DNA from: Sediminicola sp.
GTDB lineage: Bacteria; Bacteroidota; Bacteroidia; Flavobacteriales; Flavobacteriaceae
NCBI GenBank assembly: GCA_024643325.1
Contig: JAHEND010000034.1
Location: forward strand, 62,001 to 126,000
DNA: 64,000 bases
Direction: 5' to 3'
The position numbers and the translations under genes were made by a program. Each line of letters opens with the position of its first letter. Position 1 is the stretch's first letter. Below the pieces are notes generated by a model that was not told the DNA's origin, did no database searches, and worked only from the letters and a program-made list of their open reading frames with translations. Of this stretch, positions 53,241 through 61,407 are shown one piece after another.

Positions 53241-56200
53241 ATGGAATCAAATGAAATTTTAAGTCTTTTAGCGGAACATTATAAACTGAAAGGAAGTTTA
53301 ATATCGCTTGCCGGTGAGTTAGACCTCAACTATAAATTAACCATTGAAAATGAGACCGCCTTTATTGTAAAAATCTCAAGAGATCCAGAAACAATAGCCT
53401 CTATATCCTTTCAAGAATCGCTTTTAATATATTTAAAAGAAAAAGAAATTGAAGGAGAAGTACCACAGCTCATTCTAAACTTAAGCGGAACCTACCAAAA
53501 AGAAGTCTTCCTGAAGGGAAAAAAAGCAATCCTTAGGGTATTCCAATGGATGGATGGAAGGCTTTGGGCTAATACCAATCCTGTCCTTTCAGACTTAAGA
53601 TATGGTTTAGGAAATCATTTGGGACAAATTGCTCAAAGTTTACAAGGCTTTACACACCCCTTTGCTCAAAGAAACTTTGAATGGGACTTAAGCCAAAGTT
53701 TGTGGGTAACACAACATCTACATCTATTTAATGTGTCTGAGTTGGCGCTAATTAATCCATTTATAAGCGCCTTTAAAACCCATCAAGAAACCTACAAGCA
53801 ACTACCTAAATCGGTTATTCACAACGACGCCAATGACCACAATATTATTGTAAGTCATTCACTCATTCACCCCCAAATAATTGGGCTCATAGATTATGGA
53901 GACGCCTGTTATAGCCAAATCATCAACGACCTTGCCATTGCCTGTACCTATGGCATTATGGACAAAGAAAATCCCTTAGCGGCCTGTTTACCTATTGTTA
54001 AAGGGTATCATGAATCTCACCCACTTTCTGAGCAAGAACTGCTGCATTTATACCATTTAATTGGTATGCGCTTGGTAGTCTCACTGACCAAGGCAGCGAT
54101 GAATAAAAAAGAATATCCAGAAAACAAATATTTGTTAATCAGCGAAAAACCAGCATGGGAACTGCTTGAAAAATGGAGGGAAATAAGTGACAAATTGGCT
54201 TATTACGCCTTTAGAAAAGCCTGTAATTACAAGGCGCACCCCAATCTAGCCAAATTTGAAGCGTGGGTTAAAAAACAGTCATTCAGTTTGTCTCATTTAT
54301 TTCCAGACCAAAAAAAGCAAGACGCCATTCACTTAGATTTGAGCGTGAACAGCCTATGGATAGAAAATGAAGCGGCGTTTAACGATCTCACCTATTTTCA
54401 ATATAAGATAGAACGGCTCCAAGAAGCCCATCCCCATAAAATAATAGCAGGCGGATACCTTGAGCCCAGACCACTTTACACCTCTGAAGATTACGAAATT
54501 CCCAGTAATCAAGGGCCTATTAGTAGATGTGTACACCTAGGGGTAGATTTTTGGCTGCCCTCAAAAACACCCGTGCATGCGCTATTAGATGGAACGGTAG
54601 TGATGACACTAGACCGTAAAGGAGAAAAAGAATACGGAGGCTTTGTAATTCTGGAACATAGTTTCGGAAACGATTCTTTCTTCACCCTTTACGGACATTT
54701 GGACCCAGCATCTATCGCTGCCCACAAATTGGGCGATGCCCTAAAAAAAGGTACGCTCGTTGGCCTTTTAGGGTCTAAAGAAAACAATGGCAACTGGGCA
54801 CCTCACCTACACTTTCAAATTTTATTAGACCTAATGGACTATACGGACGATTTTCCTGGTGTTCAAACCTACCAAAGCCAAGAACTCTGGGCAGACCTAT
54901 GCCCAGACCCGAACCTAATGTTTCAATTAAAGTCATTAAAACCTCAGATAAAAAGCACCCAATCAGACCTACTGAACTACCGCAAAAAACATCTGGGAAA
55001 AAGCTTGAGCCTACAATACCAAAAACCCCTTCATATAGTGAGGGGTCATGGGGCATATCTCATAGACCAAAACGGACAAAAATACTTAGATACCGTCAAT
55101 AATGTAGCTCATGTAGGGCATGAACACCCAAGAGTAGTCAAAGCCGGTCAACAACAAATGGCCGTATTAAACACCAATACCAGGTACTTACATCCAAACC
55201 TCAACAAGGCTGCCAAAGCCCTTATAGACACCTTACCTAAAGGTTTAGAGGTGGTTCATTTTGTAAATTCTGGATCAGAAGCCAATGAACTAGCCCTTAG
55301 AATGGCCTATACCCTTACTGGAAGTAAAGAGGTGATTGCTAGTGAACACGGCTATCACGGAAATACCAATGCCACTATAGGGGTTTCTTCTTATAAATTT
55401 AACGGAAATGGAGGACAAGGAAAACCTAAAAACACCCACTTAATTCCTATGCCAGATGCTTTTAGAGGAACCTATCGTGGGGAAAACACGGGTAGTCTGT
55501 ACGCTCAGGAAGTAAACAAAGCTATTGCGTCAATCCATAGGCAAGACAAAACTTTGGGAGGCTTTATTATAGAACCCATCATTAGCTGTGGCGGACAAGT
55601 ACCCTTACCTAAAGATTTTTTAGCACTCGCCTACCAGGCAGTGAGGGCTGCAGGGGGGCTCTGTATTTCGGACGAAGTACAAACAGGCTGTGGAAGAATG
55701 GGCACGCATTTTTGGGGATTTGAATTATATGGAGTGGTTCCAGACATAGTCACTATTGGCAAACCCCTTGGAAATGGACACCCAGTAGCTGCAGTAGTAT
55801 GTACCCAAGAAGTGGCTCAGAAATTTGCGAATGGAATGGAATTCTTTAACACTTTTGGAGGAAATCCGGTTTCATGCGCGATTGCTTCTGAAACCTTAAG
55901 CGTCATAAAAGAAGAAAAACTTCAAGAAAATGCAAAGCAGGTGGGGCGTTATTTGATTCAAGCACTTAAAACGCTTCAAAAAGACTTTCCTATCATTAAA
56001 GATGTCAGGGGCCACGGACTATTTGTGGGTATAGAACTTCTATCCGACCAACAAACCCCTTTAGCAAAAGAGGCAGAATACTTAGCCAACAGAATGAAAG
56101 ATTTAGGCATATTAATGAGTACAGATGGTCCCGATCATAATGTACTAAAAATAAAACCTCCTATGGTATTTTCATTTGAACAAGCAAATAGATTGTTGCA

Positions 56201-56255
56201 GAGCCTTAGAAAAATATTGAAAGAAGATTTTTTGAGCGTACTTAAAACACTTTAG
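53241..56255 (+). CDS. Triple fusion: APH-type kinase, M23 peptidase domain and class III aminotransferase/phospho-lyase
   Basis: The 1004-residue protein has three parts. Residues 1-340: aminoglycoside-phosphotransferase fold with Brenner motif HNDANDHN (His194, Asp196) and IDYGD (Asp218). Residues about 425-560: a LytM/M23 domain with HLGVD (His432, Asp436) and HLHF (His522, His524), the full zinc ligand set. Residues about 575-1000: class III PLP enzyme with Lys841 in TIGKPLGNGHP. Bacterial kinase plus phospho-lyase fusions are relatives of mammalian hydroxylysine kinase and ethanolamine-phosphate or phosphohydroxylysine phospho-lyases. The role of the M23 part is unclear. No signal peptide, so cytoplasmic. 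Confidence 0.9.
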   Translation: MESNEILSLLAEHYKLKGSLISLAGELDLNYKLTIENETAFIVKISRDPETIASISFQESLLIYLKEKEIEGEVPQLILNLSGTYQKEVFLKGKKAILRVFQWMDGRLWANTNPVLSDLRYGLGNHLGQIAQSLQGFTHPFAQRNFEWDLSQSLWVTQHLHLFNVSELALINPFISAFKTHQETYKQLPKSVIHNDANDHNIIVSHSLIHPQIIGLIDYGDACYSQIINDLAIACTYGIMDKENPLAACLPIVKGYHESHPLSEQELLHLYHLIGMRLVVSLTKAAMNKKEYPENKYLLISEKPAWELLEKWREISDKLAYYAFRKACNYKAHPNLAKFEAWVKKQSFSLSHLFPDQKKQDAIHLDLSVNSLWIENEAAFNDLTYFQYKIERLQEAHPHKIIAGGYLEPRPLYTSEDYEIPSNQGPISRCVHLGVDFWLPSKTPVHALLDGTVVMTLDRKGEKEYGGFVILEHSFGNDSFFTLYGHLDPASIAAHKLGDALKKGTLVGLLGSKENNGNWAPHLHFQILLDLMDYTDDFPGVQTYQSQELWADLCPDPNLMFQLKSLKPQIKSTQSDLLNYRKKHLGKSLSLQYQKPLHIVRGHGAYLIDQNGQKYLDTVNNVAHVGHEHPRVVKAGQQQMAVLNTNTRYLHPNLNKAAKALIDTLPKGLEVVHFVNSGSEANELALRMAYTLTGSKEVIASEHGYHGNTNATIGVSSYKFNGNGGQGKPKNTHLIPMPDAFRGTYRGENTGSLYAQEVNKAIASIHRQDKTLGGFIIEPIISCGGQVPLPKDFLALAYQAVRAAGGLCISDEVQTGCGRMGTHFWGFELYGVVPDIVTIGKPLGNGHPVAAVVCTQEVAQKFANGMEFFNTFGGNPVSCAIASETLSVIKEEKLQENAKQVGRYLIQALKTLQKDFPIIKDVRGHGLFVGIELLSDQQTPLAKEAEYLANRMKDLGILMSTDGPDHNVLKIKPPMVFSFEQANRLLQSLRKILKEDFLSVLKTL

Positions 56256-56257
56256 GG

Positions 56258-56824
56258 TTATTCTGGACAGTAAATATACTTTATTCCTTCGAAATCTCTT
56301 TTAAGTAATTTCTCTTTTGCCTTGATAAAATCATTCATTGTAATGTCGCTTCTACTAACTGAAGGATACATAATGTCAGTTGGAAGACTTGAATGTTCAT
56401 ATTTATAAACATCATGCCCAAACTCATGATACATTAGCCATAGTTTTTGAATTTCTGTATAATCCTCCCAATAATCTTTTATAACGCCAATATTTACAAC
56501 ATCAGAATTACAGTATCCATAAAAAGTAGAATATCCTGCATGATCTGGTGTAATACCAGAAGCAAACTCTTCAGCAGAAGGTGTAATAAAACTAATATTT
56601 ACAATGGTATTTAACGCTCCATAATCTGGACCACCTCTTGAGCATTTAACGTCTGCTACAAACAAATTCCAATAGGTTAAAAGATTATCCTCATCTGCCA
56701 GAGAATAATCAACGCAACTAGATAAAATAGCTTCTTCAGGTATGAGCTCTTTTTCGGTTTCGAATTCTTTAGAGCAACTCATGAGAAGAACAAAAAACAA
56801 TAATAAAGTTTTTATATATTTCAT
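56258..56824 (-). CDS. Metzincin-like lipoprotein, putative zinc protease
   Basis: The 188-residue protein is a lipoprotein (MKYIKTLLLFFVLLMSC, Cys17). It contains HEFGH (His133, Glu134, His137) followed by His144, and a Met-turn-like DIMYP (150-154). Classical metzincins have the third ligand at HExxHxxGxxH; here the His is one residue later and the Gly is missing, so the site is atypical. It probably acts at the cell surface or in the periplasm as a peptidase. No adjacent partner. Its stop lies 2 bases from the fusion gene stop. Confidence 0.7.
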   Translation of the reverse strand: MKYIKTLLLFFVLLMSCSKEFETEKELIPEEAILSSCVDYSLADEDNLLTYWNLFVADVKCSRGGPDYGALNTIVNISFITPSAEEFASGITPDHAGYSTFYGYCNSDVVNIGVIKDYWEDYTEIQKLWLMYHEFGHDVYKYEHSSLPTDIMYPSVSRSDITMNDFIKAKEKLLKRDFEGIKYIYCPE

Positions 56825-56906
56825 AAATTAAAAAACGTTTTATAAAATTGATACTTAAAAAAATTACATTAGAGCAATAATAAATAAATTTCAAGTGAAA
56901 AAAATC

Positions 56907-57350
56907 ATGTTTCCCTTAAAAATAATTAAAACCAACCCTTCAAACCCGCATCTCAGGTGACTTATAAAGCAACTAGATCAAAATTTGGCCGTGACTGACG
57001 GAGAGGAACACAGTTTTTATAACCAATATAATGGCACAGATCAAATAAAGCACGTGTTATTAGGTTATGGAAGAGACAAAGAAGTGAGCTGTAGCGCATT
57101 TAAAGTACTTCATAGGAACGAAGTAGAAATTAAACGAATGTACACAGACCTCTATTACAGGGGTAAGGGGTACGCGTTACAGCTATTAATCGCATTGGAA
57201 AAATGTGCAGCTGCAGAAGGCTTTCCATCATGCGTTCAAGAAACGGGAACAAGACAAAAAGCGGCAATAGCCTTATATCATAAATGTGGGTACCAAATAA
57301 TTCCCAATTACGGTCCCTATAAAGGGGTAAAAAACAGCCTTTATTTTTAA
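56907..57350 (+). pseudogene. GNAT acetyltransferase gene interrupted by an in-frame TGA
   Basis: From the ATG at 56907 the frame reads 17 codons (MFPLKIIKTNPSNPHLR), then TGA at 56958-56960, then continues LIKQLDQNLAVTDGEEHSF and a complete GNAT domain with EIKRMYTDLYYRGKGYA (acetyl-CoA loop R/QxxGxG/A) and IALYHKCGYQIIPNYG. Sequence on both sides of the TGA is in the same frame and matches the pattern expected for this family's N-terminus, so one nonsense mutation splits a formerly intact gene of about 147 codons. A shorter protein could still start from a TTG at 56985 but would lack the first strand and helix. Confidence 0.75.
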
Positions 57351-57362
57351 TCCCTCTAATTT

Positions 57363-58016
57363 TTAATCTTTTCTCTGCACCCAAATTTCGTGTATGGGGT
57401 CCCCTTTAGAACTTTTTCCCTTATGGTGCCATGCCCCATTAATGAGCTCATATTCAAAAGGCAATACAGCCCCCACTCGGGAGTTATCTCTCGAGAAAAA
57501 CTCAATATACTCTTTGTATACGCCATTCTCTGCAGAATAGCTACCACCTCCGGTGCCCATAAAAGCAAAGGTCTCCGTATGAAAAGCAATCCACTGAAAA
57601 CGTCCGTTATACAATACCTTTAGTGTTTTTCTAGGACCTGAGGTATCGCGATTTGTCATAACATCATTTCGCATTCTCCCACCCATTAACCAAAGGCCAT
57701 CTAATGGCTGTGGTTGTAAATCCACTTTCTCAAAGGTATTTAAATCAGCTAGAGTAATGGTTTTAAGGGAGTCTTGATCAAACAAACTATTGTATTCTAA
57801 GTGCACAACTGGGTTTACGTCGTTAGAGATAAAACCTCCTTTAGTACTGATAAATTTTGGTGGACTTTCCTGATACACCGCTTCGGTGTAGTATTTGTCT
57901 ATGAGTTGAACTATAGTGGTCACATTACCTTCTTTACGCAAATACTGTTGTGCAAACAAAGAAGAAGTGGTTAACCATAAAAATAAAGTAGCACTGAATT
58001 TCAAAAAAGGGCTCAT
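57363..58016 (-). CDS. Secreted protein of unknown function
   Basis: The 217-residue protein has a signal peptide (MSPFLKFSATLFLWLTTSSLFAQQ, cleavage near residue 23). The C-terminal half has a pattern common in flavobacterial 'membrane or secreted proteins': GTGGGSYSAENGVYKEYIEFFSRDNSRVG and GAWHHKGKSSKGDPIHEIW, split here into short pieces, which looks lipocalin-like. Function is not known. It is divergent from the FKBP gene by 65 bases, with no clear promoter box. Confidence 0.7.
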   Translation of the reverse strand: MSPFLKFSATLFLWLTTSSLFAQQYLRKEGNVTTIVQLIDKYYTEAVYQESPPKFISTKGGFISNDVNPVVHLEYNSLFDQDSLKTITLADLNTFEKVDLQPQPLDGLWLMGGRMRNDVMTNRDTSGPRKTLKVLYNGRFQWIAFHTETFAFMGTGGGSYSAENGVYKEYIEFFSRDNSRVGAVLPFEYELINGAWHHKGKSSKGDPIHEIWVQRKD

Positions 58017-58081
58017 GATTTTTTTAATAAACTTACAAAAATATAAGCCTATTTGTATCTTGCACCAAATACCGTTTACAA

Positions 58082-58540
58082 ATGAAATATTTTTATTTAT
58101 GTCTTATTAGCGCCTTTTTAATAGGTTGCTCTAAAAAAGATGATTCTTCCAATAGTCTGTATGCCTCAAACGACGCAGAAATAATAGCGTATTTAGAAGC
58201 AAATAGTATTGCCGCTACTAAAACAGGCTCTGGTTTGTATTATTTTATATCAAAACAAGGTACAGGAGCCAGCCCAGTAGCTAGCAGTGCAGTAAGAGTA
58301 GCTTACAAAGGGTACTTTACCAGTGGCAGGGTATTTGACCAAAGCAATAGCGCTGGTATTTCATTCTCCTTAAATCAGGTCATTCCTGGTTGGACAGAAG
58401 GCCTCACTTATTTTAAAGAAGGCGGAGAGGGTAAACTATTCATACCTTCAAATTTAGGCTATGGAGATCTGGGCTATGGCAGTATTCCTGGAGGGTCTGT
58501 TTTAATTTTTGATATTACATTATTAGAAGTTAAAGACTAG
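58082..58540 (+). CDS. FKBP-type peptidyl-prolyl isomerase lipoprotein
   Basis: The 152-residue lipoprotein (MKYFYLCLISAFLIGC, Cys16) has an FKBP domain covering about residues 45-152: VRVAYKGYFTSGRVFDQS, VIPGWTEGLTYFKEGGEG, IPSNLGYGDLGYGSIPGGS and LIFDITLLEV, all standard active-site and core segments. It catalyses prolyl isomerisation, likely helping folding in the periplasm. The YciI gene follows after 2 bases, suggesting one transcript. Confidence 0.93.
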   Translation: MKYFYLCLISAFLIGCSKKDDSSNSLYASNDAEIIAYLEANSIAATKTGSGLYYFISKQGTGASPVASSAVRVAYKGYFTSGRVFDQSNSAGISFSLNQVIPGWTEGLTYFKEGGEGKLFIPSNLGYGDLGYGSIPGGSVLIFDITLLEVKD

Positions 58541-58542
58541 TT

Positions 58543-58827
58543 ATGGGTTATTATATCTTATTTTATAAAACATCTGAAACCTATATAAAAGATCGAGAAC
58601 CTCACAGGGCGTTGCATCTTGAGCATGCAAAAAAAGCACAAGAAACTGGCAATTTACTCTTAGCAGGTGCCCTTGAAGAACCTGCGGACCAGGCCATGCT
58701 CATCTTTAAAACAGATCAAAGAGCCCAAGTAGAAGACTTTGCGAAAAACGATCCGTATGTACTTCACGGAGTCGTGAAACACTGGGCAATAAGCCCATGG
58801 AAGGTGGTGATGGGTAAATTGATTTAA
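58543..58827 (+). CDS. YciI family protein
   Basis: The 94-residue protein is a YciI-like ferredoxin-fold protein with the RAPHRALHLEHAK-type motif (REPHRALHLEHAKKAQETG, near residue 19), the invariant His-Asp pair (NDPYVLHGVVKHW near 70-82) and no export signal. Members are small enzymes or catalytic partners of unclear substrate. Two bases after the FKBP gene. Confidence 0.85.
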   Translation: MGYYILFYKTSETYIKDREPHRALHLEHAKKAQETGNLLLAGALEEPADQAMLIFKTDQRAQVEDFAKNDPYVLHGVVKHWAISPWKVVMGKLI

Positions 58828-58929
58828 GTATTAAAGCCTTTCGTATAACATTAACGAGCGTTCGTCTAAATTAAGGGTTTTCTTATATTTTTATTTATAA
58901 ATTGTCTAAACATCACAATATTTAGGCAT

Positions 58930-61407
58930 ATGAAACACCTATATTTTCCTCTTTTTTTCACAGTACTTTTTTTTATTTCTTGTAACAACAAAACAAATAT
59001 TGAAGCTGTTTTCAATGAAGAAGCGCTATTCACAAATGGTATTGGAGGTTATGCATGTTATAGAATACCTGCTATTGTAAGTAATAAAAATGGTGTTCTA
59101 TTTGCTTTTGCAGAGGGAAGGGTAAATGATTGTGGAGACTACGGAAATGTAGATATACTGTTGAGAATTTCAACAGATCATGGGAGTCATTGGAGTCCAG
59201 CACAAAAAGTCATTGACAAGGACCAGTATCAAGCAGGAAATCCTGCACCTGTATTTGATTTTACAGATCCTAGATATCCAGAAGGAAGGCTATTCCTTTT
59301 CTTTAATACTGGTAATGCCAATGAATACGATATAAGAAGTGGTTTAGGAGAAAGAAAAGTTTGGTTTACAACCTCTACTAATATGGGTATAGATTGGAAT
59401 ACACCTGTTGAAATTTCTTCTCAAGTACACTTTAGTAAACAAAATCCCATCCTAAACAAAGATTGGAGGGCACATGCTAATACACCTGGCCATGGTATTC
59501 AATTAACGAAAGGAAAATATAAAGGTCGCCTTTATATTGCAGCCAATCATTCTACCGGTGACTTTAAAAGTGATGCCTCAGATTATCAAACTTATGGATA
59601 TTATTCAGACGACCACGGAGAAACATGGAAGGTAAGTCCAGACATTAATTGGCCTTCTTCCAATGAAGCCATAGCCACTGAATTACCAAACGGGAATCTA
59701 ATGCTCAACATTAGAGAACAAAACGGCCAATCAAGAAGAAGAATAGTGGCCTTAAGTAACCAAGGAGGTGAAGTTTGGAATGAAGTATATATAGACAATG
59801 CTTTAGTAAGTCCTGTATGCCAGTCAAGTATGATTAGCTACAGTAATAACAAAAAAACAGCATTGCTTTTTTCTGGTCCAAACAGCCCTGAAAAAAGACA
59901 GAAAATGAGTGTTTTTTTGTCTAGAGACAATGGAAAGACTTGGCCAGTGGTAAAAGAAGTCTATTCAGGAACATCTGCATATTCAGACTTAACCATTTTA
60001 GATAATAATCAAATTGGATTATTATATGAAAGAGATCAAAATGGTATTTATTTTGCTCGTTTTAATGAAGCATGGCTTTTAAAAAAAGACTTAGTAAAAA
60101 CACCTCCTCTACCTTCAAAAAGACAAATGGAATGGCAGCAATTGGAATTCTATGCGTTTATCCATTTTAATATGAACACCTTTACAAACCAAGAGTGGGG
60201 CTATGGGGACACACCTGCTTCAGTATTCAACCCTAACAATTTAGACACAGACCAATGGGTGAAAACCATTAAATCTGCTGGAATGAAAGGAGTGATAATT
60301 ACTGCCAAACACCATGATGGGTTTTGTTTGTGGCCAAGTAAATACACTGAGTACTCTGTGAAAAATAGCCCTTGGAAAAATGGCAAAGGAGACCTTATTA
60401 AAGATTTAGCAGTCTCCTGTGATAAATACGGCTTAAAACTCGGTGTATATCTTTCTCCTTGGGACAGGAACCATCCAAATTACGGTCAGCAGGAATATAT
60501 AGAGTATTTTAGAAATCAGCTTGGTGAATTATTGACTAATTATGGTCCTATTTTCGAAGTTTGGTTTGACGGAGCTAACGGTGGAGACGGATATTATGGC
60601 GGTGCAAGAGACATTAGAAAAGTAGATAAAAAAACATATTACCAATGGAATGAAACCATTTCAATTGTAAGAAAACTACAACCTGATGCAGTTATTTTTT
60701 CAGATGCGGGACCAGATATTAGATGGGTTGGAAATGAAACAGGACAAGCAAAATTAACTTCATGGGCTCCCATATTTAAGGATAGCTTATACCCTGGAAT
60801 GGCAGATTTTAATAAATTTTCTACAGGCCAAGAAAATGGTACCCATTGGATTCCAACAGAAACAGATGTATCTATAAGACCAGGATGGTACTATCATGAA
60901 GACCAAGATAGCTTGGTGAAATCTCCAATGAAACTAAGGGAAATTTATTTTGAATCAATTGGAAGAAATTCTTCTTTACTACTTAATATTCCAGTAGACA
61001 GAAGAGGCAAAATTCACCAAAACGATTCTTTAGCACTTGTCGGACTTTCTAACCTCATTAAAACAGATTTTAAAGAAAATATAGCAGTCAATGCAACCTT
61101 TATAAACCAAGACCCATACACACAAGAAATTTTATTACCAACACCAAAATACTTTAATATTATTTCGCTTCAAGAAGACATTATCTTAGGACAAAAAGTA
61201 AGCTCTTTTGAAATAATGATAAATACGGCTCAGGGATGGAAGATTATTTCTAAGGGAACCACTATAGGAAACAAACGCCTTTTGAGATTTAAAAGTGTGA
61301 AAAGCGCCCACATTAAAGTAAGAATTTTAAATGCAAAAAATAATCCTTCACTTCTAAAGACAAAACTCTTTTACAGTGAAAACGAAGTACAGTCTAATAG
61401 TTATTAA
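58930..61407 (+). CDS. Lipoprotein fusing an exo-sialidase (GH33) to an alpha-L-fucosidase (GH29)
   Basis: The 825-residue lipoprotein (signal MKHLYFPLFFTVLFFISC, Cys18) has two glycosidases. Residues about 25-385 are a sialidase: CYRIPAIV (Arg45), Asp-boxes STDHGSHWS, SDDHGETWK, SRDNGKTWP, the TELPNGNLMLNIRE segment with an active-site Arg, and SAYSDL and GLLYE near 355-375 (Tyr nucleophile and Glu). Residues about 397-720 are GH29 with HFNMNTFTNQEWGYG, TAKHHDGFCLWPS and nucleophile Asp547 in EVWFDGANG; a beta-sandwich follows. Both active sites look intact. Substrate: sialylated and fucosylated glycans such as mucins, inferred. It overlaps the convergent CotH gene by 14 bases. Confidence 0.9.
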   Translation: MKHLYFPLFFTVLFFISCNNKTNIEAVFNEEALFTNGIGGYACYRIPAIVSNKNGVLFAFAEGRVNDCGDYGNVDILLRISTDHGSHWSPAQKVIDKDQYQAGNPAPVFDFTDPRYPEGRLFLFFNTGNANEYDIRSGLGERKVWFTTSTNMGIDWNTPVEISSQVHFSKQNPILNKDWRAHANTPGHGIQLTKGKYKGRLYIAANHSTGDFKSDASDYQTYGYYSDDHGETWKVSPDINWPSSNEAIATELPNGNLMLNIREQNGQSRRRIVALSNQGGEVWNEVYIDNALVSPVCQSSMISYSNNKKTALLFSGPNSPEKRQKMSVFLSRDNGKTWPVVKEVYSGTSAYSDLTILDNNQIGLLYERDQNGIYFARFNEAWLLKKDLVKTPPLPSKRQMEWQQLEFYAFIHFNMNTFTNQEWGYGDTPASVFNPNNLDTDQWVKTIKSAGMKGVIITAKHHDGFCLWPSKYTEYSVKNSPWKNGKGDLIKDLAVSCDKYGLKLGVYLSPWDRNHPNYGQQEYIEYFRNQLGELLTNYGPIFEVWFDGANGGDGYYGGARDIRKVDKKTYYQWNETISIVRKLQPDAVIFSDAGPDIRWVGNETGQAKLTSWAPIFKDSLYPGMADFNKFSTGQENGTHWIPTETDVSIRPGWYYHEDQDSLVKSPMKLREIYFESIGRNSSLLLNIPVDRRGKIHQNDSLALVGLSNLIKTDFKENIAVNATFINQDPYTQEILLPTPKYFNIISLQEDIILGQKVSSFEIMINTAQGWKIISKGTTIGNKRLLRFKSVKSAHIKVRILNAKNNPSLLKTKLFYSENEVQSNSY

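Noticed and set aside
56958-56960. TGA in the GNAT gene read as selenocysteine
   Set aside because: No selenoprotein family is known for this type of GNAT, the codon is in the N-terminal helix region, and no SECIS-like hairpin is evident downstream.
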